NCBI GenBank assembly: GCA_036481345.1
Contig: JAZGHU010000010.1
Span: 1 to 13,440, forward strand
DNA from: JAAOYC01 sp036481345
Lineage (GTDB): Archaea > Nanobdellota > Nanobdellia > Woesearchaeales > WJKL01
Reading direction: 5' to 3'
Length of the DNA: 13,440 nucleotides
Made by a program: the position numbers and the translations under genes. Shown piece by piece: positions 6,761 through 12,846 of the stretch. The first letter of the stretch is position 1; the number at the start of each line of letters is the position of its first letter. Under the pieces are notes generated by a model. The model worked only from the letters and a program-made list of their open reading frames with translations, was not told where the DNA came from and searched no databases.

Positions 6761-7852
6761 ATGTTTAAACTAATAGCAAAAGACAAAGAAGCACGTACTG
6801 GAATCCTAAAAACAACTCATGGCAATGTAGAAACTCCTTTCTTTATGCCAGTTGCAACAAAAACAGCTGTTAAATATTTGGATCCAAGAGATTTAGAAGA
6901 AATAGGAGTTCAAGTTACAATCTCAAATGCTTTTGTTCTTTCTTTACGTCCAGGAATTCAAACAATAAAGAAGGCTGGAGGATTGAATAAATTCATGGGA
7001 ACTAAAGGATCAACTTTTACAGATTCTGGAGGATTTCAAAAGATCAAAGATTCCTTTTACATAAAAAGTTCAGACAAAGGATTACATCTAAAATCTCCTT
7101 TTGATGGGAAAAAGATTCTTCTAACTCCAAAATTATGCATGAAAATACAAAATACAATCTCTTCAGATGTTGCAATGGTCATAGATGAGATGCCATTGCA
7201 TAATCAAACAAAAAAAGAAGTTGCTTTGGCTGTAAAAAGAACTCACAAATGGGCAGAAGAATGTTTAAAATATCATAAAAACAAAAAACAATTATTATTT
7301 GGAATTGCTCAAGGAGGATTATTTCCAGATTTAAGAGAAAAATCAGCAAAATTCATTGGCTCTTTGCCTTTTGATGGTTTTGCTTTTGGAGGATTAGCAA
7401 TTGGGGAGCCTGAGAAAAAAACTTATAAGATGATCAATTCTCAAGTTAAGTACTTTCCTCAAAATAAACCGCGTTATCTGATGGGTGTAGGAACTCCAGT
7501 GCAATTGATAAATGCAATTGCAGCAGGAGCAGACTGCTTTGACTCAACTTTCCCAACTCAAAATGCAAGACATGGTACATTGTTTACTTCCAAAGGAAAA
7601 ATAAATCTTTCAAATTCAAAATTCAAAAATGACATCAAGCCAATCGACAAAAACTGCGATTGCTATGTCTGCAAAAACTATTCAAAAGCTCACCTAAGAC
7701 ATTTATTAAAAATGAAAGAAGCAAATGGATTAAGATATACAACATATCATAACATCTATTTCATAAACAATTTGATGAAACAGATCAGAAAAGCTATTAA
7801 AAACAAAACATTTACTAAATTCAGAAAAGATTTTTTGAAAAAATACAAATGA
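6761..7852 (+). CDS. tgt: tRNA-guanine transglycosylase, bacterial/queuosine type
   Basis: TGT swaps guanine in tRNA for a 7-deazaguanine base. This 363-residue protein has the bacterial layout with no archaeal PUA domain. Counted from Met at 6761: Asp88 in TDSGGFQ, Asp142 in IDEM, Gln184 in IAQGG, GGLA (210-213), nucleophile Asp261 in FDSTFPTQNARHG, and zinc ligands Cys299/Cys301/Cys304/His330. These run parallel to Zymomonas TGT at a constant offset of 14, then 19. Two changes stand out: Met144 where the bacterial enzyme has Cys158 in the base pocket, and TQNAR for TRNAR. It probably acts at wobble position 34 rather than archaeal position 15. I chose the start at 6761 over 6743 because it matches the bacterial N-terminus and puts the TATA box 27 bases upstream. 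Its stop overlaps the HD gene. Confidence 0.93.
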   Translation: MFKLIAKDKEARTGILKTTHGNVETPFFMPVATKTAVKYLDPRDLEEIGVQVTISNAFVLSLRPGIQTIKKAGGLNKFMGTKGSTFTDSGGFQKIKDSFYIKSSDKGLHLKSPFDGKKILLTPKLCMKIQNTISSDVAMVIDEMPLHNQTKKEVALAVKRTHKWAEECLKYHKNKKQLLFGIAQGGLFPDLREKSAKFIGSLPFDGFAFGGLAIGEPEKKTYKMINSQVKYFPQNKPRYLMGVGTPVQLINAIAAGADCFDSTFPTQNARHGTLFTSKGKINLSNSKFKNDIKPIDKNCDCYVCKNYSKAHLRHLLKMKEANGLRYTTYHNIYFINNLMKQIRKAIKNKTFTKFRKDFLKKYK

Positions 7853-8397
7853 AAGAAATAAACTTTTTCCAAAAAGTGATGAAATTAAAAGAAACCAAAA
7901 GAACAGGCTGGACAAGATATAAAAAAATAGCTCATCCAGAGAGTGTTGCAGATCATAGTTTTGGAGTTTCTTTATTAGCATTGATTGTTCCACTTCCAAA
8001 AGGAATTGATAGAGACAAATTGATAAAGATGGCTATTGTTCACGAAGTAGGCGAAGCAGAAATTGGAGATGTTGTTTGGGAAAGAGGAAACAAGACAGAC
8101 AAACCAAAAAAAGATACAAAACATATTTCCGAAACAAAAGCTATAAACTTATTATTCAATGATCTTGATAAAGACAATTTAAAAGAATTAGCATTGGAAT
8201 TTGGAGAACAAAAAACAAAAATAGCAAAGTTCCTTAAAGAATTAGATAAATTAGAAACTGTCTTGCAAGCTTTTGAATATGAAAAAATTACAGATCCAAG
8301 AGATTTAGAAGAGTTCTGGGAAAATGCAAGAAAATACATTCAAGATCCAAAATTAAAAGAATATTTTGATAAATTGTTTGAGCAAAGAACTAAATAG
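7849..8397 (+). CDS. HD-domain hydrolase, HDDC2/YfbR-like nucleotidase
   Basis: HDDC2/YfbR proteins are metal-dependent 5'-nucleotidases that act on (deoxy)nucleoside monophosphates. The 182-residue protein has the family N-terminus (GWTRYKKIAHPESVADHSFGVSLLAL, residues 20-45) with metal ligand His36, then IVHEVGEAEIGD (63-74), and the distal Asp133 in ELDKLETVLQAFEYE. The central pair is His65-Glu66, not the usual His-Asp. The glutamate might still bind metal or might change the activity. The ATG overlaps the tgt stop (ATGA), so it is made with TGT; a role in nucleotide or 7-deazapurine salvage is only a guess. The gene ends by overlapping the convergent DJ-1 gene by 8 bases. Confidence 0.88.
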   Translation: MKEINFFQKVMKLKETKRTGWTRYKKIAHPESVADHSFGVSLLALIVPLPKGIDRDKLIKMAIVHEVGEAEIGDVVWERGNKTDKPKKDTKHISETKAINLLFNDLDKDNLKELALEFGEQKTKIAKFLKELDKLETVLQAFEYEKITDPRDLEEFWENARKYIQDPKLKEYFDKLFEQRTK

Positions 8398-8932
8398 ATT
8401 TACTAACAACACCTTCTTTCAAAACTTTAGCTATTGCTTGTCCAAATTTCTTTGCAGCAGCTGGTCCATTTGCAGTTATGATTCTTGTATCAACCACAAC
8501 ATCTTCTTCAGTATAGGTTGCCCCTTCTGCAGCTAAAAATTCTGCTGATTCATTATCTCCATTATGAACAGTTGCTCTTCTATCTCTCAACAATCTAGCT
8601 TCAGCAAGAACTCTCGGTGCAATACAAATAGCAGCAACAACTTTGTGGGCGTTATCTGCACTTTGCACTAATCCAATAACATCTTGATTCCCCAAGAATT
8701 GGAGTCTTGCTCCATGCCCACCAATCAAGACAACAGCATCATAATCTTCAACATTAGCTTCCTTAATAGAAACATCAACATTTATTTTACTTCCATCTTT
8801 TCCAATTGCTTCTGTTTTATCAAAACTTGCAACAGAAACTTCTATTCCAGCTTTCTCAATCTCTTCTCTTGTATCTCCATATTCAACTGGCTGAAATTCA
8901 GTTTGACTAACAACAATTAATGCTTTTTTCAT
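8390..8932 (-). CDS. DJ-1/PfpI family protein
   Basis: The family includes glyoxalase III/deglycase-like enzymes, chaperones and amidases, all using a reactive Cys at a nucleophile elbow. In this 180-residue protein the Cys is Cys103 in AAICIAPRVLAEA. Glu17 near the N-terminus (FQPVEYGD) sits where the family has its Cys-supporting glutamate, and IGGHGA (70-75) is the usual glycine loop. The residue after Cys is Ile, not the His of PfpI (AICHGP), so a PfpI-style Cys-His pair is absent and peptidase activity is unlikely. A function in detoxifying reactive carbonyls is inference only. AAGGTGAT lies 3 bases before the ATG, which overlaps the stop of the HAD gene upstream. Confidence 0.9.
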   Translation of the reverse strand: MKKALIVVSQTEFQPVEYGDTREEIEKAGIEVSVASFDKTEAIGKDGSKINVDVSIKEANVEDYDAVVLIGGHGARLQFLGNQDVIGLVQSADNAHKVVAAICIAPRVLAEARLLRDRRATVHNGDNESAEFLAAEGATYTEEDVVVDTRIITANGPAAAKKFGQAIAKVLKEGVVSKSI

Positions 8933-9615
8933 AAGATCACCTTTTCAAGTTCTTTTGTTTTTGAAATAATATAATCTGATTTTTTCTCCTCTCCACCACT
9001 CGGATGCCCCCACTTGACAAATATTTTTTTAGCTTCTGGCACCCTTTCTAAATCACTAATCTTATCACCTATTATATATTTTATCTTTCCTTTAGCTCTT
9101 AACTCTTTAACAGCATATTTCTGATTCTCTAATCCTAAAATTGGAGGCTGTCCATAAATATAATCAAAATCAATTTTAATTCCTGCAATCGCTAACATTC
9201 CAGAGATAATATCAGTTCTCACTCCAGAAACAATTGCTAATTTATATCCTTTTTTCTTCATTATCTTCAATTGTTCCTCAATTCCCTCTTCCATCATCTT
9301 TTTCTTATACTTTTTTGCAGCCATATACATTCCTATCTGAAACAAATTTGTTGCAATCTGATTCTGCACTTCCTCTCCATTCAATTGGATAAAATCTAGA
9401 TCATTCTCTCTATATTTAATCTTCATATTTTTCTTTAATCCAGTTAACATCTTAACAAAATCTCTATTAGCCTTGTATAATAATTCAGGATCAGCATGCT
9501 CTTTTTTGCTAGGTAAAGCTCGTAAAAGAATTCGAGTTCTAAATTTGTTAGCTTCTTCAATTACTTTTGCTTTAATTAGTGTTCCAGCAAAATCTAAAAC
9601 AATTATCTTGTTCAT
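8929..9615 (-). CDS. HAD-superfamily hydrolase with DxAGT motif
   Basis: This is a 228-residue HAD protein. Motif I is DFAGT (Asp8 to Thr12): the nucleophile Asp is kept, but the second Asp, which acts as acid/base in phosphatases, is Ala10. This form is known from phosphonoacetaldehyde hydrolase (DxAGT). Motif II is Ser130 in IVSG, motif III Lys166 or Lys170, and motif IV IIGDKISDLE with Asp184 and Asp188. A long helical cap (about 17-110) is rich in Lys and Glu. The substrate is not evident, and phosphonatase identity is not claimed because its cap-domain Lys cannot be assigned. The gene lies in the middle of the translin-HAD-DJ-1 operon with ATGA overlaps on both sides. Confidence 0.82.
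   Translation of the reverse strand: MNKIIVLDFAGTLIKAKVIEEANKFRTRILLRALPSKKEHADPELLYKANRDFVKMLTGLKKNMKIKYRENDLDFIQLNGEEVQNQIATNLFQIGMYMAAKKYKKKMMEEGIEEQLKIMKKKGYKLAIVSGVRTDIISGMLAIAGIKIDFDYIYGQPPILGLENQKYAVKELRAKGKIKYIIGDKISDLERVPEAKKIFVKWGHPSGGEEKKSDYIISKTKELEKVIL
8936..8943 (-). promoter_or_regulatory. Shine-Dalgarno of the DJ-1 gene
   Basis: AAGGTGAT on the minus strand, 3 bases before ATG, lies within the last codons of the upstream HAD gene. It is one of the clearest ribosome-binding sites in the window, where many genes appear leaderless. Confidence 0.6.
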
Positions 9616-10193
9616 ATTTTATTTTTTAATTTCAAATCAAGAACTAAATCTTCTAATTTCTTAAGATCATATTTAACAGAATCAAACTTTCTTCTCATAT
9701 CAGAATCTCTAAAATCAAATTTCAACAATGCTCCATAGATCTCTGATACAGCATCTCTGATTCCAACAACTTTGCTGAACTTGCCGTTTCCAGCATATTG
9801 TACAGCTTTCCTTCCCAATTCTCCAGTCAGATCAATCAATCCCAATAAATAATGCACAGTTGTAACTTTCAAAAACTTGTGAGTCAAGATTCTTGAATTC
9901 TTGATAAAAGAATGATAAAGCATTGCTTCAACATATTCTCCAATTGCAACTCTGTATGCTCCAATTGATTTTAATTTAGAACTCCCAGCAATTAACTTCT
10001 CAACTTTTTTCTTCTCAACTTCAATCTGTTTGATTAATTTATCAGCTTCCTTTATATCATCTCTATGAACAGAATAGATTATTTGTTTGCTTAATTTCAA
10101 AATATCTCTGCTTTTTTTGATGACTAACTCCCTATTATCATCATGACTATTGAACTCTTTTCTCATTTCAGTAAAGTCATTTTTATTTAACAT
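9612..10193 (-). CDS. Translin/TRAX family RNA-binding protein, probable archaeal C3PO-like RNase
   Basis: Archaeal translins form all-helical octamers that bind and cut small RNA, like the C3PO of Archaeoglobus fulgidus. The 193-residue protein has the family's helical pattern and the diagnostic C-terminus (FRDSDMRRKFDSVKYDLKKLED, about 151-172). Acidic residues Glu86 and Glu89 (GEYVEAM) and Asp121 and Glu125 (DLTGELGR) have the same spacings (3 and 4) as the TRAX catalytic acids. This suggests an active nuclease rather than only a binding protein. It is the first gene of a three-gene operon with a HAD and a DJ-1 protein. A TATA box about 28 bases before the ATG predicts a leaderless mRNA. 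It diverges from the membrane-protein cluster. Confidence 0.9.
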   Translation of the reverse strand: MLNKNDFTEMRKEFNSHDDNRELVIKKSRDILKLSKQIIYSVHRDDIKEADKLIKQIEVEKKKVEKLIAGSSKLKSIGAYRVAIGEYVEAMLYHSFIKNSRILTHKFLKVTTVHYLLGLIDLTGELGRKAVQYAGNGKFSKVVGIRDAVSEIYGALLKFDFRDSDMRRKFDSVKYDLKKLEDLVLDLKLKNKI

Positions 10194-10216
10194 TTTAACT
10201 ATTGATACAATTATCC

Positions 10217-10225
10217 TTTATAAAC
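10217..10225 (-). promoter_or_regulatory. TATA box of the translin operon
   Basis: On the minus strand GTTTATAAAGG is centred about 28 bases before the translin ATG at 10193, which fits a leaderless archaeal promoter. Confidence 0.55.
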
Positions 10226-10226
10226 G

Positions 10227-10276
10227 TTTGCTAAACTACTTAACGAATAGAAAAGTTTATATATAAACTTAGCAAA
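10227..10276. repeat. Spaced inverted repeat around the membrane-cluster promoter
   Basis: TTTGCTAA (10227-10234) and TTAGCAAA (10269-10276) are perfect inverted copies separated by 34 bases, bracketing the BRE/TATA region of the rightward promoter. They could be operator half-sites that allow looping, but 8-base AT-rich matches can arise by chance. Confidence 0.35.
10244..10270 (+). promoter_or_regulatory. BRE/TATA promoter of the three-gene membrane cluster
   Basis: CGAATAGAAAAG is followed by TTTATATATAAAC, centred about 26 bases before the ATG at 10288. It is the most classic archaeal promoter in the window and predicts a leaderless mRNA. Positions 10253-10270 (AAGTTTATATATAAACTT) form a perfect 18-base palindrome. 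Confidence 0.75.
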
Positions 10277-10287
10277 TTTACAGTAGT

Positions 10288-10866
10288 ATGGCAGAAGAGA
10301 GCGTGTTTAGAGGTGTATTAATTTTCTTTAACAAATTAGGTATATATGATGTAGTTCTTCCTTTCTTATTAGTATTCACAATTGTGTTTGCAATACTAGA
10401 AAAAACCAAAATATTAGGACTTGAAGAGATAGAAGGGAAAAAATATACAAGAAAAAATCTAGATGCAATTGTTGCTTTTGTAACATCATTTTTAGTCGTA
10501 GCTTCTACAAAACTAGTTTCAGTAATAAATGAAGCAATAGCAAACACAGTTCTATTATTGTTATTGGTTGTTTTATTCTTATTATTGATTGGAACCTTCT
10601 TTAAAGAAGGAGAAGATGTTGCATTAGAAAAAAGATGGAGAACTTTTTTTATGGTAATGATGTTCACTGGAATTATCTTGATTTTCCTTAATGCATTGAA
10701 TTGGTTAAAGCCTTTTTGGGATTATCTTACAGATCACTTTGAAACTCAGTGGGTTGCTTCATTAATATTGTTAGTATTTATTATACTATTTATTGGATTT
10801 ATAACAAGAGATTCAAAATCATCAGGAGGCGGGGGAAGTTCAAGTCCCCCTGAAACACCAAAATGA
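10288..10866 (+). CDS. Five-TM membrane protein, first of three tandem paralogues
   Basis: I do not recognise a named family. The 192-residue protein has a short soluble N-terminus and five likely TM helices at about residues 19-37, 58-76, 83-104, 118-138 and 155-173. Between helices 1 and 2 is a charged loop (EKTKILGLEEIEGKKYTRK). The C-terminal tail is a Ser/Gly-rich linker ending in Pro residues, perhaps a flexible tether. The block DVVLPFLLVFTIVFAILEKT (21-40) recurs in both following proteins, 13 of 20 residues being identical to each. There is no signal peptidase site, Cys pair or catalytic motif. It is the first gene after a strong promoter and its stop overlaps the next start. Confidence 0.85.
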   Translation: MAEESVFRGVLIFFNKLGIYDVVLPFLLVFTIVFAILEKTKILGLEEIEGKKYTRKNLDAIVAFVTSFLVVASTKLVSVINEAIANTVLLLLLVVLFLLLIGTFFKEGEDVALEKRWRTFFMVMMFTGIILIFLNALNWLKPFWDYLTDHFETQWVASLILLVFIILFIGFITRDSKSSGGGGSSSPPETPK

Positions 10867-11432
10867 GCATTTTTGAAGACGCACTATATTCATTAGACTC
10901 TTTAGGATTAGCAGATGTTATCCTGCCATTCTTATTAGTTTTTACAGTAATTTTTGCTGTTATGCAAAAATCTAATATTTTGGGAAAAGATAAAAAGAAT
11001 TTCAATGTGATAATTGCATTAGTTGTAGCTTTAAGTGTAGTTATTCCTCATTCCTTAGGAACATATCCTTCTGGCTATGATGTTGTAGATATCATAAATA
11101 CTGTTCTTCCTCAAATTTCATTGATTGCAATTGCTTTCCTTACATTATTGATTTTAGCTGGATTAGTAGGAGCAGATCTTGCAGGAAAATCCTTTGCAGG
11201 ATTCTTTGTTATCATTGCATTGATTGGAGTCATAGCAATATTTGGCGGAGCTCTAGGCTGGTGGGAATCAACTTGGCTGTATAATTGGTTTGGAGATGAA
11301 ACTATTGCCTTGGTCGTGATGATATTGGTCTTTGGTATCATAATCTGGTTTATAACAGGAGATGGAAAATCCACTTCTGGAAAGATAGGAGATGCCTTAA
11401 AAGGAGTAGGCGATTTTTTCGCAGGTAAATAA
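10863..11432 (+). CDS. Five-TM membrane protein, second of three tandem paralogues
   Basis: This 189-residue protein has five predicted TM helices at about 16-34, 47-62, 80-103, 110-130 and 146-165. The shared block is DVILPFLLVFTVIFAVMQKS (18-37) followed by NILG. Helix 4 is Gly/Ala-rich and ends in a WW motif (GWWESTWLYNWF), a likely interfacial aromatic belt. The C-terminal tail (GKIGDALKGVGDFFAGK) could form a basic amphipathic helix lying on the membrane, unlike the Gly/Ser tail of its upstream paralogue. The ATG overlaps the upstream stop, and the next gene starts 2 bases after its TAA. Function is unknown; three copies with the same topology suggest a heteromeric complex. Confidence 0.85.
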   Translation: MSIFEDALYSLDSLGLADVILPFLLVFTVIFAVMQKSNILGKDKKNFNVIIALVVALSVVIPHSLGTYPSGYDVVDIINTVLPQISLIAIAFLTLLILAGLVGADLAGKSFAGFFVIIALIGVIAIFGGALGWWESTWLYNWFGDETIALVVMILVFGIIIWFITGDGKSTSGKIGDALKGVGDFFAGK

Positions 11433-11434
11433 AG

Positions 11435-12004
11435 ATGGAAACCTTCCTTGATATAGGAATTTTGAATTATTTCTCTGTTATATTTCCAGCACTATTAGTA
11501 TTTGTAATTGTTTATGCACTCCTAGAAAAAACAAAGATCCTTGGAGAAAACAAATCATTGCATGCTATCGCAGCGATAGTTTCTGCATTCTTGGTTATGC
11601 TTTCAAGAGACATTGTAGCCATCATTAACTTTGGGGCTCCTTGGTTTATCTTGGTATTTGTTTTCCTTATACTGCTTTTATTGATCTATAGGATGATGGG
11701 TGCTACTGATGCAGACCTTACCAATATGATAAGAACTGACACAATGGTCCAATGGGCAGTCTTTATAATTGGTCTTATCATAATATTTGCTTCAATATCT
11801 CATATCTATGGACAGAGATTATTAGAACAAGCTCCTGGAGAAGCAGAAGGAGTAACTGTAGGAGATGTTCAAGAAAGAGAAGAAGGAGTATCACATAAAA
11901 GCGAATTACGTGATGCACTTTTTAACACAAAAGTTCTTGGAATGGTGTTAATATTGCTCATAGCTGCATTTGCAATAGGGATGTTATCAAGAGAATCGAT
12001 ATAG
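11435..12004 (+). CDS. Five-TM membrane protein, third of three tandem paralogues
   Basis: This 189-residue protein has predicted TM helices at about 13-31, 42-57, 67-86, 106-124 and 166-184. The shared block is SVIFPALLVFVIVYALLEKT (14-33) followed by KILG, the most diverged of the three at its first residues. It differs from its neighbours by a long acidic loop between helices 4 and 5 (about 127-163, rich in Glu and Gly: EQAPGEAEGV, VQEREEG) and by having almost no C-terminal tail. AGGT about 8 bases before the ATG may be a weak ribosome-binding site. A T-run directly after the stop probably ends the transcript. Confidence 0.84.
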   Translation: METFLDIGILNYFSVIFPALLVFVIVYALLEKTKILGENKSLHAIAAIVSAFLVMLSRDIVAIINFGAPWFILVFVFLILLLLIYRMMGATDADLTNMIRTDTMVQWAVFIIGLIIIFASISHIYGQRLLEQAPGEAEGVTVGDVQEREEGVSHKSELRDALFNTKVLGMVLILLIAAFAIGMLSRESI

Positions 12005-12010
12005 TTTTTT
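12005..12010 (+). terminator. T-run after the membrane cluster
   Basis: TTTTTT follows the TAG at 12002-12004 directly. Archaeal RNA polymerase stops at such U-tracts without needing a hairpin. The 31-base convergent gap also holds a weak AT-rich inverted repeat (12016-12030). Confidence 0.45.
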
Positions 12011-12035
12011 ATTCAAAGAATTAATTTCTTAAATT

Positions 12036-12797
12036 TTACTTCTTTTTAGGTTTAATCTTCTTAGTTAATCTAGAAAGTTCATTTACATTTGCAGTAAATG
12101 TTGGCAATATTTTCTTAAATACTTGTTCCATTGCCTTGACATCAGTACTGACCCCTTTTATACCTTTATCATACTGGCTTACTTTGCTCAAAACTCCTTG
12201 ATGCAGTGCTTCAAATCTTTCTTTTATATCTTTCATCATCTGTTCCATCTTGACTAATTTGGCTTCTGTCTCTTCTTTCCATGCCACAATCTTATCTACA
12301 TTCTTCATTAATTCTTCCCACTTCTCATCAATTATAGACTCTGCAACTTCTTCAATAGCTGCCCTATCTACTTCAACTGGCATAGGTGGTAATTGCGCTG
12401 AAGGTGCTTGCATCTCTGGCATTGGTGGTGCCATCTCAGGTATTGGAGGCATAGGTGCTTGCATTGGTGGTGGTGCCTGTGCTTGAGGCGCTTGCATCTC
12501 TGGCATTGGTGGTGGTGCTTGCTCCATCCCAATCGGTTGAGATTCAGGCATTGGTCCTCCTGGTGGCGCCCCTGGCATTTCTGCTTGAGGAACTTCTCCT
12601 CCAACAGCCCCTTTAATATCAGCTTGGCTCATTGCATCAAATATCTGTGAAGAACTATAGCCCTCTTGCTGTAATGATTGAATAATTTGATCATTAGTCT
12701 GTCCTTGCTGTCTCATCTGAAGAATTCTATCAGTTGGCACTCCTGTTGGAGCCCCTCCTGGAGCAGCTGTTGGTTTCTTTTTTCCAAATAAAGCCAT
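12036..12797 (-). CDS. Pro/Met-rich coiled-coil protein with LFGKKK N-terminus
   Basis: I cannot name this 253-residue soluble protein. It has four parts. First is a basic start, ALFGKKK. Second is a small helical module at about 22-62 (IIQSLQQEGYSSSQIFDAM), resembling a UBA-like or short DNA/protein-contact bundle. Third is a low-complexity stretch at about 66-142, rich in Pro, Met, Gln and Ala, with repeated PPMPEMQAP units. Fourth is a long coiled coil at about 145-250 ending in a Lys-rich tail. There is no signal peptide or TM helix. The layout suggests a scaffold with a flexible spacer between two interaction modules. It shares LFGKKK with the next gene upstream and is convergent with the membrane trio. 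A TATA box lies about 40 bases before the ATG, giving a leader of about 13 bases. Confidence 0.82.
   Translation of the reverse strand: MALFGKKKPTAAPGGAPTGVPTDRILQMRQQGQTNDQIIQSLQQEGYSSSQIFDAMSQADIKGAVGGEVPQAEMPGAPPGGPMPESQPIGMEQAPPPMPEMQAPQAQAPPPMQAPMPPIPEMAPPMPEMQAPSAQLPPMPVEVDRAAIEEVAESIIDEKWEELMKNVDKIVAWKEETEAKLVKMEQMMKDIKERFEALHQGVLSKVSQYDKGIKGVSTDVKAMEQVFKKILPTFTANVNELSRLTKKIKPKKK
12406..12514. repeat. 25-base direct repeats inside the Pro/Met-rich coding region
   Basis: The same 25 bases occur at 12406-12430 and 12490-12514, 84 bases apart (28 codons, so in frame). They encode the PPMPEMQA unit. Shorter GGTGGTG and GGCAT fragments recur between them. This looks like growth of a coding repeat by slippage or recombination. 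Confidence 0.6.
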
Positions 12798-12829
12798 ATT
12801 ATATCCCTTTTTTCTTTAATATCTTAAAT

Positions 12830-12845
12830 TTAATATATAAACGTT
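12830..12845 (-). promoter_or_regulatory. TATA box of the Pro/Met-rich coiled-coil gene
   Basis: On the minus strand CGTTTATATATTAAA (12843-12829) is a good TATA element. A start site about 27 bases on, near 12810, leaves a 13-base leader with GGGAT before the ATG at 12797. The promoter lies in the 49-base gap behind the upstream coiled-coil gene, so this gene can be transcribed alone. Confidence 0.5.
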
Positions 12846-12846
12846 T

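Noticed and set aside
8390..8932. Intracellular protease PfpI
   Set aside because: The nucleophile Cys is present, but the following His of PfpI is Ile, so only the broader DJ-1/PfpI family is claimed.
12406..12514. CRISPR-like repeats
   Set aside because: There are only two full copies, in frame inside a coding region, with no regular spacers; they encode a Pro/Met-rich protein repeat.
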